The translations under genes were made by a program, and so were the position numbers. 64,000 nt of DNA from Thinopyrum elongatum (Eukaryota > Streptophyta > Magnoliopsida > Poales > Poaceae): contig CM022297.1 of assembly GCA_011799875.1 (NCBI GenBank), positions 517,365,707 to 517,429,706 of the forward strand, read 5' to 3'. Of the stretch, positions 10,766 through 21,831 are shown piece after piece; position 1 is the first letter of the stretch; each line of letters opens with the position of its first letter. The notes below the pieces were generated by a model. The model ran no database searches and was not told the DNA's origin. It saw only the letters and a list, made by a program, of their open reading frames with translations.

Positions 10766-12588
10766 CTACTCCTGGTCGTCAGCCAACTCATAGTAGTATC
10801 CACCCTCGGGGTAGTAGTAGCGATCATCGGCGTGGGCAGCTATCTCAGGGGCTTCGTCATCTGGTCACGACAAACTGATATGGGGAGAAAAAGAAAGCAA
10901 AGCAACCGTGAGTACTCCGAAGTACTCAGCAAGCAAGGATCTACACTACATATGCAACATTATCAAAGGAAGGCTGTATATGTGGACTGGGCTACAGAAA
11001 TGCCAGAATAGAGAGGAGGCCTAGTCCTATCGAAGACTAGCATCTTCAGCAGTCTTGCAGCAATATAAGAGAGTAGATCAGCACAGTATAAAGTAGTAAT
11101 AATGTTATCAACCTCACCCAGAGATCCTTTCTCGACTCCCTGCGAGAAAGCAATCCCAGAGCCATACAGTCATCAACCTCGTCCTGAGATCCCTTCTCGA
11201 CTCCCTGCGAGAAGCAATCCCAGAGCCATAGTATCCAATTCTAGTTGTATCGATCGGGATACAACTCCGAGTATCCGTTACCGAGGATCCGGCTATGCAT
11301 AGATTAGTTCTTCCCTACAGGGGTGCACCAACTTACCCACCACGCTCGCTTAACTCCGGCCGGACACACTTTCTGGGTCCTGCACGGCCTCGGCCAAACG
11401 ACACACCACAACCCTACATAGAGCTCAGCAGAGAGGTCCCCGCCGGTCTACAACCTAAGCGCCCAGGGGTCTTGGGCCATCGCCCTGTGCACTCCGGGTC
11501 GTTGTGTGCAGGGTGGATACCAGCACCGCCTCGGATGGTCGGTACGATCCGACCGTGCCACAATGCTAAACTGGACGTCTGACAGAACTTTCGGCTGATG
11601 CCACGATGCGGAGTGCCCATAACTTTTCCCGCGTGATGGTTAGTGCTATCGGGCCAGAGGCCCACTCAGATCAAATATCCAAATCGTTAGTACCTTGGGG
11701 GTGCTGTAATGAGTAGAGACTCACAATCGATGTGACCCCGTCGCCCTGTCTCGAGGACTTGCGGCAAGGGCAAGAATGCTCGGCCACGCCTCGTATTCAT
11801 CACTCGGGCACCATCCAGGTTAACCCGTCTCGCAAAAGACTGTCGGGAACTCAGGTCCACCTCTACTGGGCGGTACCGCCTGTCCCTCCAGTCCTGCAGT
11901 AAAGTAACTCCCTCGGGTCGCCCTCGGGGCCGACCCGTTTCTAACAGGGTGCAGGGTTAAAGTCACAGTAACCATGTGTCCATAACATCAGGGGAATCCG
12001 AGGTATCACCCTCGACGGATGCCCACTAGATGTAACCATCAAGGTGAACTTAGGAGGAATCACCCTCGAGGTTCACACTTGAAGTGTTGCGCGACAGGGT
12101 CGTATCGGAAGTGGAGAAGGAGGAATCACCCTCGATGACCACGACCAAATAGCTACTCTACAGAGTTAACATCAGGAGTGCTATACGAGGTATCACCCTC
12201 GGCACTCGATGGTAATGTTGCAGTGTCGTACAACTAAGGGGGGGTGTTGTGCAGTGCCGGGGTCTGGCTGTCGATCCCATTGATCGAGTCATCTGATAAT
12301 CCAGCGGGGCAACTGGGGACAAGTGGGGTCTCTGGTAGGTCTCTACCCAGCCTATACTAAACAGTTTAGGATAAGCAGGTAAGGTATCAATAGCAGGTTA
12401 CAATAAACAGGCTATGCATCAGAATAGGATAAACAGTAGCAGCAGCAATTTCTAATGCAAGTATGAGAGAGAAAGAATAGGCGGTATCGGTATGCTCAAG
12501 GGTAGGTGCTTGCCTGGTTGCTCAGGCAAGAAGGAGGGGTCGTCAACAGTGTAGTCGATCGGGGCAGTAGTGGCGTCGGTCTCGTAGT
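10766..12588 (-). other. Candidate spliced mini-gene in LTR (element 1, left LTR): exon-like a 12514-12588, b 10766-10860
   Basis: On the minus strand, segment a (75 nt) follows a pyrimidine-rich acceptor ending GGTAG and stops at a GC splice donor, CCAG|GCAAGC. Segment b (95 nt) follows acceptor GACCAG and ends with stop TAG. Joining them gives one open frame: an acidic segment with IDYTVDD, then DDEAPE, then a Tyr-rich tail ending DDQE-stop. Phase is 1 at both joins. The same arrangement is kept in elements 2 and 3 although the sequences differ, which argues for coding selection. Upstream exons and function are unknown. Splicing is inferred. Confidence 0.5.
11996..12207 (-). other. Four-hairpin array in LTR (element 1, left LTR)
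   Basis: Four copies of the sense motif GAGGGTGATWCCTC, each enclosed by its own inverted-repeat arms: GAGTGC/GCACTC, GTGG/CCAC, TGAAC/GTTCA and ATCC/GGAT. Each can form a basal stem plus a 4-bp apical stem with a six-base loop. It lies between exon-like segments a and b. Confidence 0.65.
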
Positions 12589-14730
12589 CTACCGGAGAGA
12601 AGAGGGGGAAGAAACAGTAAATATAAAGCAAACAAGAGCATGACATGTAAATACACAGAGCTAGGAGTGTTCTAACGCGGTGCTACACGAAATAGGTGAA
12701 GAGGGAAAACATCCGGGAATGTTTTCCCGAAGTTTGGCATTTTTGGACAGATGAAATAGAGGGGGATGGTTGCATGTTCTCTATGCTAGGGACGTGTGGC
12801 GGACAAACGGACCGCGTATTCGGATTCGTCTTGTCGTTCTGAGCAATTTTCATGTACAAATTTTTTCGATCTGAGCTACGGATTATTTTCTACGATTTTA
12901 CAAAGTTTTACTGAATTTCTGGAATTAATATAATTACTAAATTTGAATTATCCAAAACAGTAAAGGGTGACGTCAGCATGACATCACCATGATGTCAGCA
13001 GGTCAAACCCAGCTGACCAGAGTCAAACCTGACAGGTGGGTCCTGTGGGACCCACATGTTAGTGACAAAGCTAACTAAACAGAGTTAGTCTAATCTAATT
13101 AACCTAATTAGCAGGTGAGGCCTACTGTCAGTGTCTGTTAATTTAACTAATTAACTAATTAGGTTAATTAGCATTTTAATTAGTGTTTTTATTTATTTTA
13201 AAAATCATTTTATTAATGGGACCCACATGTCAGTGGGCCACTGTGCCCAGTCAGCACGCTGACCGGTCAACAGGGCCCAGTGGGGCCCGTGGTCAGTGGC
13301 ACGGGGCGGGGCCCGCGGTGCCAGGTGGGCGCCCGGTCAGTGCCGGCCGCCGGTGAGGCGAGACGCGGCGGGGACGGCCGGAACTTCACCGGAGCTCGCC
13401 GGAAATCACCCACAGGGGCTCATTTAGTGCGGGAAGCGGCTCGTTCGAAAGCTGGGATCGTACCGAGTCGATCTGTGGCAATCTCATGAGCTGGGGTGAC
13501 CGGAGTTCACCGGAACGAAGCTCGCAGCGGCGGCCAGAGTTCGGTGGTGTACGAAAACGTCGAGGCGGGGCTCCAGCGGTCTAACTAAGTGACTAGGCGG
13601 CGGCTACGCGATGGCACGAACTCAGTGGCACGCTCGGTTGAGCCAGAGCAGCACCACAACAGCAGCACGAGGTGCGGTGGTGGCGGCTAGAGCATGCAAG
13701 CTCGACCATGGCTAAAACGACGACAGGAGACGGCAGAGAGAGAGAGGGGATGCGAGGCGGCGCTCACAGCGTTGATGGGAAGGCTCGGTCAAGCCGGTGG
13801 TGGTCGGAGATGACCAAATCGACGGTGGCAGGGGCGGACGGCGCCGGGGAAGAAGAGGTCGAGGCGCTCACTATGGGGGCTCCCCGGGCTCGAGCCGCTG
13901 TGGTAGCCGACGAAGTGGAGCACGACGGAGGTCCTCGACACTCCGGTTCGTCGAGGGAGGGCCGGTGGCCGCGATGATGGCGAGCGGCGGCGACGGTGGC
14001 GCTCGGGCGAGGAGGATCTGGCGAAGCAGAGAGGGGGAGAGCGAGAGGGAGAGGCCAGGGGCAAGAGGGGGCTGCCCCTTATCCTCCATAGAGGGCGCGG
14101 CAGCGCGCTGTCAAGCAGAGCGAGGGGGAGCGAGGGGGGGCCAGGCGCGGCCGCGCGGTGCGGGCGACAGCGGCGCGCGGTGAACAGAGAGGTAGGGGAC
14201 GAGGTGGGGAGTGGGCTGGGCCGGCACTGTTTGACTAGAGCCCAGCCACTCGGGCCCTTTTTTCCTTTTTCTTCTTTTCTTTTCTGTTTTGCCTTTTTAG
14301 TTTCTGTTTTGCATTTTCTTTTTAAACCAAATGACTTTTGTAAAATAGGTGAACTAGCCACATATTTACAGTGCTATTCCTAGCTCTGTTATAAAAAGGT
14401 TTGAGGTCCATATCTTTTCATTTGGATTTTATTTAAATGAAAAGGTATTAAATAATTCTGTTTTGCTACTGTTTCTTGCTGTTAGAGTCACATAATTTAT
14501 TTAGTATATGTTGAATATAATTTTAGAATTGTCTCTAGATTATTTGCTATTTAATGAACATTTTAGTTTCTGTTTTGAACAAATTTTATTTTCCACTTTG
14601 AATTCATTTGAACTTTGAATTTGGAGTTTGAAATGCAATATGATGCAAATGATGTTTAAACACTGTTGATCATGATGACATGGCATTATCAAATAGGGGA
14701 TTATTGTGGCTAACCACTGGGGGTGTTACA

Positions 14731-14985
14731 AATCTCCTCCACTAATAAGAATTTACGTCCCGAGAATTAAGAGGAAGACTGAAAGAAAGCGGGGTATTCT
14801 GGGAAGTTCTTCCGAAGAAACGTCCGGAAAATCTCGAACGACTGGAATGTTTTCTATCCCCTCAAGCGGAGAAGCATTCAATGCATTCAAGGTTTATATT
14901 TTAGCCTCAGCATTTTGAGTTGTCTGGGCACGGTAATTCACTAGCACAGCTGACTAACGGAGTATTCATTTACTCATAATGAAGG
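14731..14985 (-). pseudogene. Polypurine tract and remnant of deleted pol, element 1
   Basis: The minus strand ends in GTGGAGGAGATT (polypurine tract) directly before the 3' LTR. Just upstream is a remnant matching the protease-RT linker of element 2 ([15 protein letters not shown] and EELP). It is joined abruptly to the noncoding 3' terminus with CTCGGGACG. This junction near 14780 marks the deletion of RT, RNase H, integrase and chromodomain. A second deletion removed part of protease near 14960-14985. Confidence 0.7.
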
Positions 14986-16143
14986 TCATGCATGAATGCA
15001 AATTTTTCCAGAGATGAATGAATGTGATGCTGCTGAATTAAATAAAACAGAAGCAGGTACTGAGTTAATGGGTAGGGTACCCATTTCAGTGGCAGGTTGA
15101 TCCTGGACTTGTTCAATATCAATGTTGTAAGCGTGTCCACGACCATGAGCAGCAGACCCAGTATTATAGTTGCGGGCCGGATTGTTGCCACGATCATTGC
15201 CACGGCCAGTACGAGGGAAGGCCAACTGATTCTGAGTCTGGCGGCAGTCCTTAGCAAGGTGGCCTGGTTTGCGACACTTGAAGCACAGTCCATCTTCAGG
15301 ACGAAGAGGATCATTGGGTGGAACACGTGGTGCAGTATAGTTGTTACTTGGGGCAGGGGCAGCTTGACGGAACACGTTGTTGGGAATCCAGACTCTACGC
15401 TTTTGTGCTGAGCCCGAAGATGAGCCAACATCACGATAGCGCTTCTGCGACTCCTTATGCTTCATTTGAGCAGTCTCAAGCAGAATAGCCTTGTTCACAA
15501 GATTAGTAAAGTCGGTGAAGTCTTGAGCAGCAAGTGCAAGCTCAATGTCTGGGTGGAGTCCATTACGGAACTTCTCTTGTCTACGGGCATCCGTGGCGAT
15601 GTCTTCTTCAACATAGCGAGACAGGTCAAGGAATTCCCGCTGATAAGCTTCGACAGTCTTATTGCCCTGAGTGAGGTTGCGGAACTGGGTTTTTATCCGG
15701 TCCATGATTCCTTGAGGAATATATCGGGCACGGAAAGCAGCCTGGAACTCAGGCCAAGTAACGGCTGTTCCAGCAGGCAGTGTACGTTTGTGGGTGTCCC
15801 ATCATTGAGCAGCGGGACCCTTTAAGAAAAAGGATGTGAAGGCGACAAAGTTGGCAGGGGAGACATTTGCAGACTCCATCTCGTGAGTGATATCGCGATT
15901 CCAGTCATCAGCATCCAGTGGCTTCTCAGAGTTGCGGAACTGAGTGGGGTTAAGACGCATAAATTCTGGCAGAGTTATTGAAGGAGGGTTCTGGTTCTGG
16001 TTGTTCAGATGCGGGAACTGAGTCATAATCCCAGCCATGAACTGGCGGTTGAGCTCGAATTGTTGCATCATAGCTGCCATATAATCTGGCGGTGGTGGGC
16101 GTTCAGGGGCACGACGACGACCATGACCACCTGGTCTAACCAT
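14986..16143 (-). pseudogene. gag: gag with zinc knuckle and protease stub, element 1
   Basis: The minus-strand ATG at 16143 was preferred over the ATG at 16158 because the Arg/Pro-rich N-terminus leading to PPPPDYMA aligns with gag of element 2. The retrotransposon gag domain spans roughly residues 15-230 (FFLKGPAAQ, ARYIPQG, FLDLSRY). A CCHC zinc knuckle, CFKCRKPGHLAKDC, lies near residue 287. The protease motif is damaged: the usual DSGASHSF reads NSAASHSF, so the catalytic Asp is lost. One in-frame TGA at 15802-15804 replaces a Trp codon within the gag domain; otherwise the frame is open to 14986. Capsid and nucleocapsid could be made only by readthrough. Confidence 0.8.
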
Positions 16144-16399
16144 CCTGCTACGTTTCAACAGGGGTAGTTCAGTAAAAGCAGTTGCGGGTGTTTAGCGACA
16201 AGCATGATGTAACACGACAATAATTAAGTAGTGTACTAGATACTTAACAGTAGTCAATTAAGACATACAGATCCATACACAGAGTCGGGTACATGCGAAT
16301 AGCATAACGGCGCAAATTCAAAAAGCTAGATATGGTAGGCGGCGCGCAGGCACGCGGTAAGGAGGTACACCATGAGATATAGCAAAGGCTACATCAACG

Positions 16400-17164
16400 T
16401 CAGGAAGATCCACTCAAATGGGGTAGCTGCACGTCCGGACGACAAGTGTTCGTCGTGGAAGGATCCTGTGCTCCATGTGCACTCTGATGCAGAACCCGGT
16501 CTCGAGCTGAAAGAAGAGGTCCACGTGGAGGTGCGTGACCTCCAACAGCAGGCCAATCAATACCAGCATACATCTGAGTCCTGCTCGGGTAAAGGATGTA
16601 CTCTAGATGTATCCCTGCATGAACAGCTGGTAGCAACTGCGTTATAGCATCGTAGAGGCGTGCTCGAGTGGCAAACAACTCGATGGCAAGAGCCCGAATA
16701 GTGTGATCCAGAGCCTGAGTGCACTGAATCAGAACGTGCGGGTCGTATCGACGACGCTCGTACGGGGCACAGATAGCTGTGTAGTATCCAGTAGTATCTC
16801 CAGTAGGGGCATACGAAATGTATCGGAACTCAGTAGCATCCAAGCTATCGCTGAACTCTCCTCGGAGACGTGCGACAGCAGAGTAGGCGGCATCATGTAC
16901 TGCCATCTCAATCGTCATGCCGATACCATGGAAAAGGTGCAGCTCAGTGTCTGAGTCATCGCGCTGATCATAGATACGAACATTAGCATGGTACTGCTCC
17001 TGGTTGAACTCGCGGTGATCCTCATAGACCATGTACTCGGGGTACCAGCGGTAGCCCAGCCTGGTCAGGAGGGCGATCAAGACAGCTAAAAAACCAGGGG
17101 CACCACGAGCCCAAGTGCGAAGCACAAGCTGCGTCGTAGGGCGTGTTGGAAACAAATGATTCAT
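16400..17164 (-). CDS. Conserved unknown ORF between PBS and gag, element 1 (intact)
   Basis: A 254-codon minus-strand frame without internal stops. I chose ATG 17164 because it aligns with the ATGs of both copies in element 2; the frame extends 27 codons further upstream to 17245. Recognisable blocks: QLVLRTWAR, RLGYRWYPEYMVYE, REFNQEQY, LFHGIGMTIEMAVHDAAY, CTQALDHT and ELFATRARLYDA. The central part is helical with a hydrophobic/charged alternation. No signal peptide, zinc finger or known catalytic motif is apparent. It lies between the tRNA-Met PBS (about 17550) and gag (16143), an unusual position for a full ORF. It is broken by a TAG at an equivalent site in both element 2 copies. Function unknown; I do not recognise a domain. 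Confidence 0.65.
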   Translation of the reverse strand: MNHLFPTRPTTQLVLRTWARGAPGFLAVLIALLTRLGYRWYPEYMVYEDHREFNQEQYHANVRIYDQRDDSDTELHLFHGIGMTIEMAVHDAAYSAVARLRGEFSDSLDATEFRYISYAPTGDTTGYYTAICAPYERRRYDPHVLIQCTQALDHTIRALAIELFATRARLYDAITQLLPAVHAGIHLEYILYPSRTQMYAGIDWPAVGGHAPPRGPLLSARDRVLHQSAHGAQDPSTTNTCRPDVQLPHLSGSS

Positions 17165-17543
17165 CTGAAACAGAGCAAAATTCAGGGTTGTCAAATGACA
17201 ATGAGAAGTATAATACAACTCAGAGAGAAAGGTTAAACAAAACAATGGAAAGGAAAATGATTATCAGACTAATCAGATCAATGGTAAGGAATTAAGTACA
17301 GATATCCAGCTCTCCGGGTAGACGAGATTTACCAGATCCTAAGTGTCGGCGTTAGTAAAATTCATTTAACCCGAGTAGAAGAGAGATCAGAGTCCCAGAG
17401 TATAGACGAGGAATAAAAGATCCTAATACCACCCAATTGGCGACGTGGGCCCGTAAGCCACACAGCCATGTTAGTAAAAGGTTTTCAATGACTAGACTCA
17501 ACTTTGGCCAAAGAGTTGGAAGGGGGGGTTCCTACAGGTAGTC

Positions 17544-17556
17544 GGCTCTAATACCA
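17544..17556 (-). promoter_or_regulatory. Primer-binding site (initiator tRNA-Met type), element 1
   Basis: The minus strand reads TGGTATTAGAGCC, one base from the canonical TGGTATCAGAGCC, three bases inside the LTR boundary at 17560. It fixes the element's orientation as minus. Confidence 0.85.
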
Positions 17557-17859
17557 ACTTGTGACGCCCCCGGCTCAATCGTGCACCAATCATACACGCA
17601 AATGCACACGATCAAGCCTAAGGACTCACGGGAAGATATCACAACACAACTCTAAAATATAAATAAAGTCATACAAGCTTTATATTACAAGCCAGGGGCC
17701 TTGAGGGCTTGAATACATAAGCTCGCATACAAGCGTCAACGGAAGCATCAGATATCTGAGTACAGATATGAAACAGAAACAGATAAGCCTTTAGAAAGGC
17801 GGGGCAAAACAAAAGCTACGATCGAAAGGTGTAGGCCTCCTGCCTGGGACCCTCCGATC

Positions 17860-19689
17860 CTACTCCTGGTCGTCAGCCAACTCATAGTAGTATCCACCCT
17901 CGGGGTAGTAGTAGCGATCATCGGCGTGGGCAGCTATCTCAGGGGCTTCGTCATCTGGTCACGACAAACTGATATGGGGAGAAAAAGAAAGCAAAGCAAC
18001 CGTGAGTACTCCGAAGTACTCAGCAAGCAAGGATCTACACTACATATGCAACATTATCAAAGGAAGGCTGTATATGTGGACTGGGCTACAGAAATGCCAG
18101 AATAGAGAGGAGGCCTAGTCCTATCGAAGACTAGCATCTTCAGCAGTCTTGCAGCAATATAAGAGAGTAGATCAGCACAGTATAAAGTAGTAATAATGTT
18201 ATCAACCTCACCCAGAGATCCTTTCTCGACTCCCTGCGAGAAAGCAATCCCAGAGCCATACAGTCATCAACCTCGTCCTGAGATCCCTTCTCGACTCCCC
18301 GCGAGAAGCAATCCCAGAGCCATAGTATCCAATTCTAGTTGTATCGATCGGGATACAACTCCGAGTATCCGTTACCGAGGATCCGGCTATGCATAGATTA
18401 GTTCTTCCCTACAGGGGTGCACCAACTTACCCACCACGCTCGCTTAACTCCGGCCGGACACACTTTCTGGGTCCTGCACGGCCTCGGCCAAACGACACAC
18501 CACAACCCTACATAGAGCTCAGCAGAGAGGTCCCCGCCGGTCTACAACCTAAGCGCCCAGGGGTCTTGGGCCATCGCCCTGTGCACTCCGGGTCGTTGTG
18601 TGCAGGGTGGATACCAGCACCGCCTCGGATGGTCGGTACGATCCGACCGTGCCACAATGCTGAGCTGGACGTCTGACAGAACTTTCAGCTGATGCCACGA
18701 TGCGGAGTGCCCATAAATTTTCCCGCGTGATGGTTAGTGCTATCGGGCCAGAGGCCCACTCAGATCAAATATCCAAATCGTTAATACCTTGGGGGTGCGG
18801 TAACGAGCAGAGACTCACAATCGATGTGACCCCATCGCCCCGTCTCGAGGACTTGCGGCAAGGGCCAAGAATGCCCGACCACGCCTCGTATTCATCACTC
18901 GGGCACCATCCAGGTCAACCCGTCTCGCAAAAGACTGTCGGGAACTCAGGTCCACCTCTACTGGGCGGTACCGCCTGTCCCTCCAGTCCTACAGTAAAGT
19001 AACTCCCTCGGGTCGCCCTCGGGGCCGACCCGTTTCTAACAGGGTGCAGGGGTAAAGTCACAGTAACCGTGTGTCCATAACATCAGGGGAATCCGAGGTA
19101 TCACCCTCGACGGATGCCCACTAGATGTAACCATCAAGGTGAACTTAGGAGGAATCACCCTCGAGGTTCACACTTGAAGTGTTGCGCGACAGGGTCGTAT
19201 CGGAAGTGGAGAAGGAGGAATCACCCTCGATGACCACGACCAAATAGCTACTCTACAGAGTTAACATCAGGAGTGCTATACGAGGTATCACCCTCGGCAC
19301 TCGATGGTAATGCTGCAGTGTCGTACAACTAAGGGGGGGGGGTGTTGTGCAGTGCCGGGGTCTGGCTGTCGATCCCGTCGATCGAGTCATCTGATAATCC
19401 AGCGGGGCAACTGGGGACAAGCGGGGTCTCTGGTAGGGCTCTACCCAGCCTATACTAAACAGTTTAGGATAAGCAGGTAAGGTATCAATAGCAGGTTACA
19501 ATAAACAGGCTATGCATCAGAATAGGATAAATAGTAGCAGCAGCAATTTCTAATGCAAGCATGAGAGAGAAAGAATAGGCGATATCGGTATGCTCAAGGG
19601 GGGGGGGTGCTTGCCTGGTTGCTCTGGCAAGAAGGAGGGGTCATCAACAGTGTAGTCGATCGGGGCAGAAGTGGCGTCGGCCTCGTAGT
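17860..19689 (-). other. Candidate spliced mini-gene in LTR (element 1, right LTR): a 19615-19689, b 17860-17954
   Basis: Second copy, with segments of 75 and 95 nt, the GC donor and the AG acceptor all intact and the joined frame open to TAG at 17860-17862. See the left LTR entry for the reasoning. Confidence 0.5.
19091..19302 (-). other. Four-hairpin array in LTR (element 1, right LTR)
   Basis: Same four hairpins as at 11996-12207, all basal and apical pairings retained. Confidence 0.65.
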
Positions 19690-21831
19690 CTACCAGAGAG
19701 AAGAGGGGGAAGAAACAGTAAATATAAAGCAAACAAGAGCATGACATGTCAATACGCAGAGCTAGGAGTGTTCTAACGCGGTGCTACACGATATAGCTGA
19801 AGAGGGAAAACATCCGGGAATGTTTTCCTGAAGTTTGGCATTTTCGAACAGATGAAACGGATGGGGACGGTTGCATGTTTGCTATGCTAGGGACATGTGG
19901 CGGACGAACGGACCACGTATTCGGATTCGTCTCGTCATTCTGAGCAATTTTCATGTACAAAGTTTTTCGATCTGAGCTACGGATTATTTTCTACGATTTT
20001 ACAAAGTTTTACTGAATTTCTGGAATTAATATAATTACTAAATTTGAATTATCCAAAACAGTAAAGGGTGATGTCAGCATGACATCACCATGATGTCAGC
20101 AGGTCAAACCCAGCTGACCAGAGTCAAACCTGACAGGTGGGTCCTGTGGGACCCACATGTCAGTGACAGAGCTAACCAAACAGAGTTAGTCTAATCTAAT
20201 TAACCTAATTAGCAGGTGGGGCCTACTGTCAGTGTCTGTTAATTTAACTAATTAACTAATTAGGTTAATTAGCATTTTAATTATTGTTTCTATTTATTTT
20301 AAAAATCATTTTATTAATGGGACCCACATGTCAGTGGGCCACTGTGCCCAGTCAGCACGCTGACCAGTCAACAGGGCCCAGTGGGGCCCATGGTCAGTGG
20401 CACGCGGCGGGGCCCACGGTGCCAGGTGGGCACCCGGTCAGCGCCGGCCGCCGGTGAGGCGAGACGCGGCGGGGACGGCCGGAACTTCACCGGAGCTCGC
20501 CGGAAATCGCCCACAGGGGCTCATTTAGTGCGGGAAGCGGCTCGTTCGAAAGCTGGGATCGAACCGAGTCGATCTGTGGCAATCTCACGAGCTGGGGTGA
20601 CCGGAGTTCGCCGGAACGAAGCTCACGGCGGCGGCCGGAGTTCGGTGGTGTACGGAAACGTCGAGCCGGGGCCCCAGCGGTCTAACTAAGTGACTATGCG
20701 GCGGCTACGCGATGGCACGGACTCGGTGGCGCGCTCGGTTGAGCCAGAGCGGCACCACAGCAGCAACACGAGGTGCGGTGGCAGCGGCCAGAGCATGCAA
20801 GCTCGACCACGGCTAAAACGACGACAGGAGACGGCATAGAGAGAGGGGGGATGCGAGGCGGTGCTCACAGCGTTGATGGGAAGGCTCGGGGAAGCCGGTG
20901 GTGGTCGGAGATGACCAAATCGACGGCGGCAGGGGCGGACGGCGCCGGGGAAGAAGAGGTCAAGGCGCTCGCTTTGGGGGCTCCCCGGGCTCGAGCCGCT
21001 GTGGTAGCCGATGGAGCGGAGCAAGACGGAGGTCCTTGACACTCCGGTTCGTCGAGGGAGGGCCGGTGGCCGCGATGATGGCGAGCGGCAGCGACGGTGG
21101 CGCTTGGGCGAGGAGGATCTGGCGAAGCAGAGAGGGGAAGAGTGAGAGGGAGAGGCCAGGGGCGAGGGGGGGCTGCCCCTTATCCTCCACGGAGGGCGCG
21201 GCAGCGCGCTGTCAAGCAGAGCGAGGGGGAGCGAGGGGGGGCCAGGCGCGGGCGCGCAGTGCGGGCGACAGCGGCGCGCGGTGAAAAGAGAGGTAGGGGA
21301 CGAGGTGGGGAGTGGGCTGGGCCGGCACTGTTTGACTAGAGCCCAGCCACTAAGGCCCTTTTTTCCTTTTTCTTCTTTTCTTTTCTGTTTTTCCTTTTTA
21401 GTTTCTGTTTTGAATTTTCTTTTTAAACCAAATGACTTTTGTAAAATAGGTGAACTAGCCACATATTTACAGTGCTATTCCTAGCTCTGTTATAAAAAGG
21501 TTTGAGGTCCATATCTTTTCATTTGGATTTTATTTAAATGAAAAGGTATTAAATAATTTTGTTTTGCTACTGTTTCTTGCTGTTAGAGTCACATAATTTA
21601 TTTAGTATATGTTGAATATAATTTTAGAATTGTCTCTGGATTATTTGCTATTTAATGAACATTTTAGTTTCTGTTTTGAACAACTTTTATTTTCCACTTT
21701 GAATTCATTTGAAGTTTGAATTTGGAGTTTGAAATGCAATATGATGCAAATGATGTTTAAACACTGTTGATCATGATGACATGGCATTATCAAATAGGGG
21801 ATTACTGTGGCTAACCACTGTGGGTGTTACA

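Larger units (their letters stand above)
10466..14730 (-). repeat. 3' LTR of Tekay-like element 1
   Basis: 4265 bp. Minus strand runs from TGTAACACCCCC to GGGGCGTCACA. In sense order it holds an AT-rich U3-like part, a GC-rich 1-kb block (about 13280-14240), exon-like segment a, the hairpin array and exon-like segment b. Confidence 0.9.
10466..21831 (-). mobile_element. Tekay-like Gypsy element 1, non-autonomous (pol deleted)
   Basis: An 11.4-kb element with two near-identical LTRs and a perfect target duplication AAGAA (10461-10465 and 21832-21836). Minus-strand order: 5' LTR (17560-21831), PBS, an unknown conserved ORF, gag with zinc knuckle, a protease stub, a short remnant of the protease-RT linker, polypurine tract, and 3' LTR (10466-14730). 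The internal region is only 2.8 kb against 5.8 kb in element 2. Nearly all of RT, RNase H, integrase and chromodomain is missing. The LTRs differ by only scattered substitutions over several hundred bases compared by eye, so insertion is probably recent and mobilised in trans. Confidence 0.9.
17560..21831 (-). repeat. 5' LTR of Tekay-like element 1
   Basis: 4272 bp, same termini and layout as the left LTR, with scattered substitutions and a longer poly-G at 19600-19607. It contains a second copy of the GC-rich block (20380-21340), the hairpin array and the exon-like segments. Confidence 0.9.

Noticed and set aside
13789..14361. Long Arg/Pro/Ser-rich frames in the GC-rich LTR block (also 20686-21462, 26429-26909, 36310-37441, 49636-50558)
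   Set aside because: High GC leaves several frames and both strands open at once; the frames are not conserved between elements 1, 2 and 3.
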